Below are positions 7,679 to 16,215 of a stretch of 57,974 nt of DNA, one piece after another. The DNA lies in NCBI GenBank assembly GCA_043800905.1, contig JAZDMO010000003.1:1-57974 (forward strand), in the 5' to 3' direction. Origin of the DNA: JAHITU01 sp043800905 (GTDB taxonomy: Bacteria; Patescibacteriota; Minisyncoccia; Phycocordibacterales; UBA12079). The notes beneath the pieces were generated by a model that searched no databases, was not told the DNA's origin, and saw only the letters and a program-made list of their open reading frames with translations. Positions within the stretch are counted from its first letter, which is position 1. Each line of letters begins with the position of its first letter. The position numbers and the translations under genes are program-made.

Positions 7679-10600
7679 ATGAATTTTAATAAGCCAAACA
7701 AAAGAATAATTTTAACAAGTTTTTTGAGCTTGTTGATGCCTTTTTCTTTTGCTTCCGCTAAAAATTTTATTATTCATGATAGCAGTGATGCAAATAATAC
7801 TTATTTTTCTATAATCGGAACTACTGGTTATATTGGTTTAGGAGTAAGTAGTCCATCTACTCTTTTGCAATTAAAAAATAATAATTGGATTTCCGCGTTG
7901 GATGTTGCTGGGACGGGAGTGGTTAATATGTTTAAGGTTAATACTTCAAATCAAATTGAAGTAGGGGCTCCTCTTAATATTGGAAGTTTTGAATTTACTC
8001 CCGATTCTGGTTTGGTTACTTTTGCTGACATGGCTGTGACTTCCGCTTCTCCAATTGGAACTCCTGAAAGTTATGTTTTTAAATTGGATGGAGAAAATAT
8101 AATGTCTATTTATTCCGAATCTAATGGAGCAGGAGGAATTCAAAATAAAAGAGTAGGAATTGGAACCACAGCTCCCACACAAGCTCTCGAGGTTGCTGGA
8201 ACAATTTATTCATCTACAGGAGGATTTAAATTACCCGATGGAACCATTGTTGATTCTCAGTCTGATTTAACTCCAGTTACTCCCCATACCCAAATTTTGG
8301 TGGGAGATGCTTCTGATGTTGCAGTTGCCACTTCAACTTTGACCATTTTGGATTCTGGGAATGTTGGTATCGGGACGACGGCACCTACAAATAAATTACA
8401 TGTAAAAATTGATGCGGAAAGCACATTAGCTGTTTTGTTAGAAAATAATGGTACTGGTACGACTGCAAGAGATGTTCTTAAACTGGTTTCTTCTGGAACT
8501 GGTAATGGAACAAAAGTTTTTGAAGTTCAATCAAGCGGTGGAACAACTGAGGGTTTGGTTGTTATGGGTAGTGGCAACGTCGGCATCGGGACGACGGCAC
8601 CATCAGGAATTTTGCACACCTATGCATTAACAGGTAATAATAGTTTATATATTGATTCTTTTACAGATAATTCTTTTTTGCATTTGAGGTCAAATTTAGA
8701 TGGGTTAGGTGGAGAAGAAAGTGGAATTATATTTTCAGACGGAACAAGCGGTAAGTGGGAATTATACAAAAATTCAAACAATAATTTTTCTATTTATGAT
8801 TATACAAGAGCGGGAATATCTTTTGATATCGCTGATAACGGAGATATGTCTTTGATGCAATCTGGTGGCAACGTCGGGATTGGTACGACGAATCCAAGTC
8901 AGAAATTACACGTTAGTGGCGGAAGTGCTTTGTTTGCTTCTACAGAAGGAATTTTATTAAGTCCAGGTACGACAGCAGGAATTATTGGACATGATGGAAG
9001 TGCTTATAACGATTTGGAATTAAGGGCACAAGCTGGTACTCAGTTATATTTAAAATCCGACGGCAACGTCGGCATCGGGACGACGGGACCAGAGACAAAG
9101 TTTCAAGTTACAGGAACAGCAGGAACACAGGGTTCGGCTGGTCACGTTAGAAGAATAGTAAGTTTATATGATGATACAGCACAAGCTACTGGGGTCGGGT
9201 CGGGTATTGTTTTTGGCGGAAAATATACAGATGCAGGATTGTATACACAATTTGGAGGTATTTATGCACGAAAAGATAATGGGACAACTGGGAATTATGG
9301 AGCTTCATTAAACTTTTTTGCAAGAGAACACGGAGATGCTGTTTTGAATCCTGATATGGTAATTTCAAGTAGCGGCAACGTCGGCATTGGGACGACGGGG
9401 CCGACAACTGAGTTGATGGTACAAGGAGCAAACGGGATTACCCATAAAAGAAACACTGATAATGCTGGCGGGACATTGAAGCTGGGAGCAGGGACTGGAT
9501 TGGTTACATTGATGAGTTCTAACTTGGTTAATGGCGATTTGTCAATAAAAGATGATACAGGGGCAGTAATGGTTCATATCAAAGCAGACGGCAACGTCGG
9601 CATCGGGACGACGGGTCCTGGGTCTCCTTTAGAGGTTGCTACTGTGCCATCAACGGGAGAAAAATCATCAATTCAATTTGGGTCAGGGGGACATTTACTT
9701 TCAACATCAGTACCAATGGCAGGATTTTCTGGTGGGGCATATTTTAATTACAATGGTTCCTCGTATCAATGGATACCAGAAGATACTGGTGCCTCAACAT
9801 TTCAAATGTATAACGTGGCTAAAGGGGACTTTGCTATCACCACGAACAATGGGCTTACCGCAGGAGTTGCGTATACTCCGACTCCAAGATTGGTTATTAC
9901 ACCGACTGGAAATGTGGGATTGGGTGGAAGTATAACTAACTACTCTACTCTTGCAGGGTCAAGTCTAACAATAAATAACGGCAACGTCGGCATCGGAACG
10001 ACGAGTCCTGTAGGCAATCTTCATATAACTGATAGTGTTGGTGGTGGAAATTACCACTTAATTCTTGAAGACCCTGATGCAAGTGCAGATGAGAAGCAGT
10101 GGGTAATGAGAACAATTACAGGTCAATTAGATTTCAGAACTCGGACAGACAGTGGAACACAAAGCACGAAGTTGACAGTGTTAAACAACGGCAACGTCGG
10201 CATCGGGACGACGAGTCCTACAGATAAACTAGATGTAGCAGGAAATATAAGATTAACACATACCAGTCCTGACTTAGATTTTATGGCAAATGGAGGACAT
10301 TATAATTGGCGGATTGCGGCACAAGAAAATGTCAATAATGCTTTAGAAATCACACCATCAACTGCTGTTGATGGAAGCACTTTTTCAACTCCAGCTGTCA
10401 CAATTTTAAGCACCGGCAACGTCGGCATCGGAACAACTGCACCAAATTCTCAACTTCAGCTTACGCATGACACAACTACTATAACAACCGAAGCTGACTA
10501 CGCATTTAGTATTAAACCTGATTTGACAGCGGAGTTATTTATGGGAGTAAATACCACAGGCGGTTATAGTTTTATTCAATCATTCGACCCTGGTACAAAT

Positions 10601-13600
10601 TGGAATGGGAAACCTCTTATCTTAATGCCAAATGGTGGCAACATCGGCATCGGAACAACTGCACCTGGGGCGAAGTTACATATTTCTGGAGGTTCTGGAA
10701 TTATTGAAAATGCAGGGGTAGTGTCCTTAACACTTAAAGATTCCAGTAGTACTTCAATCCCAACCTTATATTTTGTCCAAGGAGCAACAACTCAAGCTTC
10801 AATTCAAGGCGGTACAGCAGTACAAGGACGACTCGATTTCAATACATATAACAATCCTAATACCATGACTTTGTTTAACGGCAACGTCGGCATCGGGACG
10901 ACGAATCCGGGTGCGAAGTTGGAAGTTAATGGTAAAGTTAAACTTACTACAGGAAATTCACTTCTATCTACTTATGTTGGAGACCTTGCTGAAACAGGAG
11001 GATATATGGAAACAAGTACTACAAATTTAAAATTTGTGACAAGAAATGGGCATATAGTTTTTGATACAACTGCAGGCAACGTCGGCATTGGGACGACGAA
11101 TCCTGGGGCGAAGTTGGAGGTAGCTGGGAATATTGAGCTTTCAGGAGCAAGTAGATACATAACTGTTGATGGAGGGAATCTATATTTAGATCCTAGTGAT
11201 GGTGTTGTAAATCTTTATGATAATGTTGATGATTTCGCATTGAATGTTTATAGTGGCTCTACCTTAAAGGCCAAAGTCAATTCAAATGGTAATAGTTATT
11301 TCAATGGAGGCAACGTCGGCATCGGAACAACAGCACCAGATGCGTTGTTAGATATATATAATGGAGCTTTGGTTAATAGAGCTTCTGCAGTTAATCATTA
11401 TAGAAACGTTCTTTCACAGTATCTTGGTGTCGGTAATCAAGTTGGAACTTTAAAAATAGTACTTCCAAAACAGTCAGATACTATGATAGACATAACAATA
11501 AAAGGTTATGATTATAGTGCTAATATCGGAGCTTGGGAAGTTAGAATAAGCGGTTATGTTTATTCTGGTACAGGTGGTTGGTATACACTTAATCATAAAG
11601 CACAAATTATCGGTAGCGCCCCATTTTCTAAAGTTCGTTTATCTTATGATGGCTCAAAGCCAATAATTCTTTTGGGCGATACTTCTACTGTTTGGTCTTA
11701 TAGTTCTATTGAAGTATCTGATGTCACTACTTCTTATGCAGGGATTACTGGTTGGGGGTCAGGGTGGACAGCTTCTTTAATTACCGATGAAACTGGTCTT
11801 ACTCTTAAAGCAACACCTTTGATTTCTACTTATACTACGGCGAGTGGCAACGTCGGCATCGGGACGACGGCACCGAATAGTAAGCTTACTGTTGGTTATG
11901 TTGGTTCTAATACAGCAAATGGATTAATTGGAAGTTTTTTCAACGGAGACGAAACAACTGTAAAAATATTAGGAACTGCTAATACAAATGATACTGGGGC
12001 TCATTTGCAGTTAATGGAAAATAATCCTGCTTTATATGGTTTTGATACTTGGTATGATACTGGCAACAATAAATTATTTATTGATTCATATACGAATGAT
12101 GTAAAAACAAATGTGATGGCGATGACAACAACTGGCAACGTCGGCATCGGGACGACAGCGCCGGGGGCGAAGCTGGATGTAAATGGAACTTCTTATTTAC
12201 GTGGTAAAACAACGATTAATTCCGCTGGTGAAATTGCTTCTGGTTATGCTCCTTTGCACATTAATCAAGCTGTTGCTAACTCGGTTGTCCTTGATGAAGA
12301 AACAACTACAGCGGGATTAAATATTCGTGGTTATTCTGATAATGTTAATTTACAATTAGGTGTTGGTGGTGTTTCTTTGGGATATAATTCATGGATACAA
12401 GCCTCTTATGATAATGGTGGTTCTTCAACTGGTACTGAGGCTTTATTATTAAATCCAGTTGGTGGCAACGTCGGGATTGGGACGACAGGACCTCAAGGAA
12501 TGTTACAAGTTGGTGCTCGCGCTCAAGCAACCCCCGCAACGTATCCAGGACGGATAATAGTAGGGGGAACCGCAGGATCTACACTTGAATCGGAGGGTGG
12601 TGTTGAGTTTCCAGTTGCCGACGATGGGTACTCATATAAGATTCAAGGACTTGCTTCAAGTGGATCAGTTTTGGCTTTCGGGAATAGGACCGCTTCTGCT
12701 ACATGGGTTGAACGAATGCGCATAAATCCCGTTGGTAACGTAGGTATTGGAACCACTGTACCAGACGAATCACTTGATGTTAATGGGGCTATACAAGCAA
12801 AGAGTGGTGCTCCCTCTGCCTTTAATGCTAATCATGTGGGTTATACTTTTTCTAGTGAGACGGATGGAGGAATGTTTAGCCCTGCTGATGGAAATATTGT
12901 ATTTGCATCAAATGGAACGGAGAGAATGAGAATAGATAATGCAGGTAATATCGGCATCGGGACGACGGCACCATCTACAAAATTCCAAGTAAAAGACGGT
13001 GGAGCAACCTTCAGTTTCAAAGAAGTCCCAATGATTTTTAACGCCGAAGCTTATGTTACTTCAGCAAATAGTATGTATAGCTCTTTGTATTTAGGTGATG
13101 CTTCTCATCCTCAATATGCAGGTTTAACTTATGATTCTAGCGGAAACGCTTTAAGTATTCTTTCCAATAATGCTGCTCGTATAACAATAAATAGTGCTGG
13201 AAATGTCGGCATCGGTACCACTGCACCATCTGCAAAACTCCAAGTCCAAGTAAGTAATAATGGATTAAATATAGTTAATGGATTAAGAAATGAAAATGCA
13301 ACAGAATCAGGTGGTAATGCTGTTGGAGTTGGATTTTTAAATGAGCCGAATGGAGATTGGTGGAAAGCGGCTATTGTTCACGAAAGAACTGGAGGGTATG
13401 GAATTGGTGATTTAAGATTTTTGGTAGATAGCGCCATAGATAGCAACAGTGTAGGCCTAACAGATACAAAAATGATTATTAAGAGCACTGGCAACGTCGG
13501 CATCGGAGTAGTCGATCCCGGATCTTTATTATCTCTTGCTAATAACAATTGGATTTCTGAAAAGAATGCCGCTGGTTCAGGTTATGTGAATATGTTTAAA

Positions 13601-15361
13601 GTAAATACTGATAATGAAATTGATGTAGGTACAACTTTGAACGCTGGAACTTTTGAATTTGCAGAAGACAGTGGAACAGTGACCGCTATGGATATGCCGG
13701 TTTCTTCATCGGCTAGCGCTGGAACAGACGAAGCCTATACTTTTAAAGTTGATGGAACAAATATTTTGACAGTTTTTGCTGAATCTAATGGAGCCGGAGG
13801 AATTCAAAATCCACGGGTGGGAATTGGTGATTCAACCCCTTCTTATCAGTTGGAACTTTCTACTAACTCCGCTGCCAAACCAACTTCTTCCTCTTGGACC
13901 GTTTCTTCCGATGAAAGATTAAAGGACGTTAATGAAGATTTCCCAAGAGGTTTGGAAGCTATTATGGGGTTGTATCCTATGTATATGAATTACAAGGTAG
14001 ATAATCCTTTGGGGCTTCCTTCGGATCAAGAGTTTATTGGTTTAGTTGCTCAAGATGTCGAAAAAGTAATTCCAGAAGCTGTGAAAACTGATGTAAATGG
14101 ATATTTAACGATTGATGCTGATCCAATCAAATGGACTATGATTAATGCGATTAAAGAATTAGGTTCAAAGATTAGTGGTTCTTTGGAAGAAAATTTTGGT
14201 ATTGGAACTGTTATTCCTTATCGTAAATTACAGGTTGAAGAAGCGGGAGAAAATCCTCAAATGAGAATTGCTTATGATGAAAGTAATTATGCAGAAATGC
14301 AAGTGAGTGCGGTGGGAGATTTAGCCTTAACTGCTCGAGGAGGAGATGTGAGATTGCCCGATGATAACTTAATGGTTTGTTCAGGTGGAGCTTGCCCTAC
14401 CAAAGCTTCTGCTTTGAATGGAACAGGAAATTTGGTAGTAGAAAATATTGCTTACGTTGCGGGAGCTTTGGGGATTGGAACAGAAAGTCCTGAAAGACCT
14501 TTGGATATTTATGAAACTCAATCTAACCCTCAGATGAGAATTTCTTATGATGATGATTTATATTCAGAATTTAAAGTTTCGGCGACTGGCGATTTGAGTA
14601 TTTCAGCTCAAGGAGGTGATGTGTCTGTTTTAGATGAAAATTTTAGAGTGTGTTCAGGTGAAGCTTGTCCATCAGAACTTTATAGTGCTAGTGGAAGAGG
14701 AAATTTGTTGGTAGAAAATAATATTTTAGCTTTGGGAAATGTTGGTATTAATACAGCCACTCCTGATTATACTTTGGATGTTAAAGGAACTTTACGAGCT
14801 TATGGAATTACCGATGCTTCTGATATTCGTTTGAAGAAAAATATTCGTTCACTTGTAGATACTTATAGTCTGGATTGCCACGCTATCGCTCGCAAAGACG
14901 AAGAACAAAGTTCTTCGTTAACGAATTTTGCTTTGCAAAATTCGTCTCTGCGAGCTGATAAGTCTACCTTAGGTATGGGAGCCTGCGACGTGGCAGTCCA
15001 GAAAAATACTGTTTTAGAAAATGTTATGAAATTAAGGGGAGTAAAATTTGAATGGAAAGATTCTGAGTTGGGAGTAGGGGATCAGATTGGTTTTATTGCT
15101 CAAGAAGTTGAAAAGGTTTATCCAGAATTAGTTTCCACAGATCAAGACGGATACAAGTCTGTTCAATACGGTAAAATGACCGCCGTGCTTGTGGGGGCAA
15201 TTCAAGAACTAACTAAATTATTTGAAGGGACTAAGATTGAATATTCAAGATTAGATAATCGAACTACTGAATTAGAAAAAGAAAATCAAGAATTGAAAAC
15301 AAAAACGGTTGAATTAGAAAACCGAATCAAAGCTCTTGAAAATATCTTCCGCCAAAAATAA
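7679..15361 (+). CDS. Giant secreted GNVGIGTT-repeat fibre protein with two peptidase S74 domains
   Basis: 2560 aa. Signal peptide at about 1-27. About 25 copies of the motif GNVGIGTTxPxxKLxV are spaced 60-160 residues apart and separated by unrelated beta-rich modules. A module of about 105 residues at 60-165 (NNNWIS...ESNGAGGIQN) is duplicated at about 1945-2050. A first intramolecular chaperone (peptidase S74) domain lies at about 2076-2170 (SSDERLKD, VAQDVEKVIPEAV). Two related GGDV...C(S)GGACP modules follow, then a second S74 domain at about 2378-2517 (SDIRLKKNI, IAQEVEKVYPEL) and a C-terminal coiled coil. S74 domains fold trimeric fibres and then cleave themselves off through a Ser/Lys pair. 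A surface fibre for attachment is likely. An in-frame REP insertion sits in the second S74 domain (14870-15001). Confidence 0.9.
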   Translation: MNFNKPNKRIILTSFLSLLMPFSFASAKNFIIHDSSDANNTYFSIIGTTGYIGLGVSSPSTLLQLKNNNWISALDVAGTGVVNMFKVNTSNQIEVGAPLNIGSFEFTPDSGLVTFADMAVTSASPIGTPESYVFKLDGENIMSIYSESNGAGGIQNKRVGIGTTAPTQALEVAGTIYSSTGGFKLPDGTIVDSQSDLTPVTPHTQILVGDASDVAVATSTLTILDSGNVGIGTTAPTNKLHVKIDAESTLAVLLENNGTGTTARDVLKLVSSGTGNGTKVFEVQSSGGTTEGLVVMGSGNVGIGTTAPSGILHTYALTGNNSLYIDSFTDNSFLHLRSNLDGLGGEESGIIFSDGTSGKWELYKNSNNNFSIYDYTRAGISFDIADNGDMSLMQSGGNVGIGTTNPSQKLHVSGGSALFASTEGILLSPGTTAGIIGHDGSAYNDLELRAQAGTQLYLKSDGNVGIGTTGPETKFQVTGTAGTQGSAGHVRRIVSLYDDTAQATGVGSGIVFGGKYTDAGLYTQFGGIYARKDNGTTGNYGASLNFFAREHGDAVLNPDMVISSSGNVGIGTTGPTTELMVQGANGITHKRNTDNAGGTLKLGAGTGLVTLMSSNLVNGDLSIKDDTGAVMVHIKADGNVGIGTTGPGSPLEVATVPSTGEKSSIQFGSGGHLLSTSVPMAGFSGGAYFNYNGSSYQWIPEDTGASTFQMYNVAKGDFAITTNNGLTAGVAYTPTPRLVITPTGNVGLGGSITNYSTLAGSSLTINNGNVGIGTTSPVGNLHITDSVGGGNYHLILEDPDASADEKQWVMRTITGQLDFRTRTDSGTQSTKLTVLNNGNVGIGTTSPTDKLDVAGNIRLTHTSPDLDFMANGGHYNWRIAAQENVNNALEITPSTAVDGSTFSTPAVTILSTGNVGIGTTAPNSQLQLTHDTTTITTEADYAFSIKPDLTAELFMGVNTTGGYSFIQSFDPGTNWNGKPLILMPNGGNIGIGTTAPGAKLHISGGSGIIENAGVVSLTLKDSSSTSIPTLYFVQGATTQASIQGGTAVQGRLDFNTYNNPNTMTLFNGNVGIGTTNPGAKLEVNGKVKLTTGNSLLSTYVGDLAETGGYMETSTTNLKFVTRNGHIVFDTTAGNVGIGTTNPGAKLEVAGNIELSGASRYITVDGGNLYLDPSDGVVNLYDNVDDFALNVYSGSTLKAKVNSNGNSYFNGGNVGIGTTAPDALLDIYNGALVNRASAVNHYRNVLSQYLGVGNQVGTLKIVLPKQSDTMIDITIKGYDYSANIGAWEVRISGYVYSGTGGWYTLNHKAQIIGSAPFSKVRLSYDGSKPIILLGDTSTVWSYSSIEVSDVTTSYAGITGWGSGWTASLITDETGLTLKATPLISTYTTASGNVGIGTTAPNSKLTVGYVGSNTANGLIGSFFNGDETTVKILGTANTNDTGAHLQLMENNPALYGFDTWYDTGNNKLFIDSYTNDVKTNVMAMTTTGNVGIGTTAPGAKLDVNGTSYLRGKTTINSAGEIASGYAPLHINQAVANSVVLDEETTTAGLNIRGYSDNVNLQLGVGGVSLGYNSWIQASYDNGGSSTGTEALLLNPVGGNVGIGTTGPQGMLQVGARAQATPATYPGRIIVGGTAGSTLESEGGVEFPVADDGYSYKIQGLASSGSVLAFGNRTASATWVERMRINPVGNVGIGTTVPDESLDVNGAIQAKSGAPSAFNANHVGYTFSSETDGGMFSPADGNIVFASNGTERMRIDNAGNIGIGTTAPSTKFQVKDGGATFSFKEVPMIFNAEAYVTSANSMYSSLYLGDASHPQYAGLTYDSSGNALSILSNNAARITINSAGNVGIGTTAPSAKLQVQVSNNGLNIVNGLRNENATESGGNAVGVGFLNEPNGDWWKAAIVHERTGGYGIGDLRFLVDSAIDSNSVGLTDTKMIIKSTGNVGIGVVDPGSLLSLANNNWISEKNAAGSGYVNMFKVNTDNEIDVGTTLNAGTFEFAEDSGTVTAMDMPVSSSASAGTDEAYTFKVDGTNILTVFAESNGAGGIQNPRVGIGDSTPSYQLELSTNSAAKPTSSSWTVSSDERLKDVNEDFPRGLEAIMGLYPMYMNYKVDNPLGLPSDQEFIGLVAQDVEKVIPEAVKTDVNGYLTIDADPIKWTMINAIKELGSKISGSLEENFGIGTVIPYRKLQVEEAGENPQMRIAYDESNYAEMQVSAVGDLALTARGGDVRLPDDNLMVCSGGACPTKASALNGTGNLVVENIAYVAGALGIGTESPERPLDIYETQSNPQMRISYDDDLYSEFKVSATGDLSISAQGGDVSVLDENFRVCSGEACPSELYSASGRGNLLVENNILALGNVGINTATPDYTLDVKGTLRAYGITDASDIRLKKNIRSLVDTYSLDCHAIARKDEEQSSSLTNFALQNSSLRADKSTLGMGACDVAVQKNTVLENVMKLRGVKFEWKDSELGVGDQIGFIAQEVEKVYPELVSTDQDGYKSVQYGKMTAVLVGAIQELTKLFEGTKIEYSRLDNRTTELEKENQELKTKTVELENRIKALENIFRQK
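14870..15001. repeat. REP element inserted in frame inside the S74 domain
   Basis: Starts CTGGATTGCCACGCTATCG, continues CTCGCAAAGACG, has a palindromic core (GAACAAAGTTC; ACGAATTTTGC/GCAAAATTCGT), and ends GCCTGCGACGTGGCAGTCCAG. It has the same ends as intergenic copies (4484-4628). It is 132 nt long, exactly 44 codons with no stop, so the frame continues. Confidence 0.9.
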
Positions 15362-15365
15362 AACC

Positions 15366-15388
15366 TTTTGGGGGTTTCGCCCCCAAAA
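15366..15388. repeat. Palindrome upstream of Y1 transposase 1
   Basis: TTTTGGGGG-TTTCG-CCCCCAAAA, right after the stop of the giant gene. The same palindrome recurs inside the transposase ORF (15595-15616). It may also end transcription of the upstream gene. Confidence 0.85.
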
Positions 15389-15403
15389 ATAGCAAAAATT
15401 AAA

Positions 15404-16144
15404 ATGGCAAATAGAGAACCGTTATTAATAAATGAATATTATCACGCTTATAACCGTGGAGCCGATAAGCGAATTATTTTTGATGATGTTTTTGATATTT
15501 TAAGATTTCTGCAAAGTATGCAGGAATTTAACTCTGTAGAACCGATAGGTAGTATTTATGAAAAAAATTATCATAATAAAGAAGAGAATGTAAATTTTGG
15601 GGGTTTCGCCCCCAAAGCTTTTAAATCAGATAGGTTAGTTAAGATAGTCGCCTATTGTTTAAATCCGAATCATTTTCATTTGATATTAAGTCCGTTGGTA
15701 GAAAACGGGATTAGTGAATTTATGAAAAGACTAGGTGGTGGTTATACTACTTATTACAATATTAAAAATAATAGAAAAGGAGTATTATTTCAAGGAGTTT
15801 TCAAATCAAAACATATTGATTCTGACTCTTATCTTAGATTTTTGAGTGCTTATGTAAATTTAAATTTTAAAGTTCATAAAAAGTTTGAAAAAAATAATGG
15901 AAAAAACCAATCGGTTTTTAAATCAAGTTGGGATGAATATCTTAATGCAAAAATTATAAAGAAAAAAGGAACTAATGAACACAAAATTATAAACAACAAA
16001 GATGATATTTGCGATAAGTCAATGATTTTATCTCACTTTAATTCGATAGAAGAATATAAAAGATTTGCAATAGAATCATTAAGAGAAATTAAAAGGAAAA
16101 GATATAATGAAGATGATATAATTAAAGATGATTTTTCTTTGTAA
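15404..16144 (+). CDS. REP-associated Y1 (HUH) transposase 1
   Basis: 246 aa from the ATG at 15404; the in-frame TTG at 15368 lies inside the palindrome and is unlikely. N-terminal YYHAYNRGADKR, then the HUH motif in IVAYCLNPNHFHLIL at about 85-99, then GxLFQGVFKSKHI, and the likely nucleophile Tyr in LSAYVNLN at about 150. These are the marks of IS200-like TnpA-REP (RAYT) proteins, which cut single-stranded palindromes. Residues of about 64-71 (NFGGFAPK) are encoded by a copy of the upstream palindrome. The C-terminal tail is longer and more basic than usual. Probably a single-copy domesticated transposase. Confidence 0.85.
   Translation: MANREPLLINEYYHAYNRGADKRIIFDDVFDILRFLQSMQEFNSVEPIGSIYEKNYHNKEENVNFGGFAPKAFKSDRLVKIVAYCLNPNHFHLILSPLVENGISEFMKRLGGGYTTYYNIKNNRKGVLFQGVFKSKHIDSDSYLRFLSAYVNLNFKVHKKFEKNNGKNQSVFKSSWDEYLNAKIIKKKGTNEHKIINNKDDICDKSMILSHFNSIEEYKRFAIESLREIKRKRYNEDDIIKDDFSL
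15595..15616. repeat. Palindrome inside Y1 transposase 1 ORF
   Basis: TTTTGGGGGTTTCGCCCCC plus AAA, in the same orientation as the copy at 15366. It lies just before the codons for the HUH motif. Confidence 0.9.
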
Positions 16145-16167
16145 GAAATCATCAAATTAATTTAATG

Positions 16168-16194
16168 ATACTTGGGGATAGTATCCCCAAGTAT
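16168..16194. repeat. Perfect 27-bp palindrome ATACTTGGGGATA-G-...
   Basis: 13-bp arms around one G, between the Y1 transposase stop and the next LamG gene. It belongs to the same family as 6955-6977 (CTTGG.GATAGTATC.CCAAG). Confidence 0.8.
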
Positions 16195-16215
16195 TTCTGG
16201 ATAAGGGTTTGGAAT

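Noticed and set aside
7679..15361. The regular GGCAACGTCGG repeats as a CRISPR-like array
   Set aside because: They lie in one long ORF, spacing is 190-540 nt and uneven, and each repeat encodes the same protein motif.
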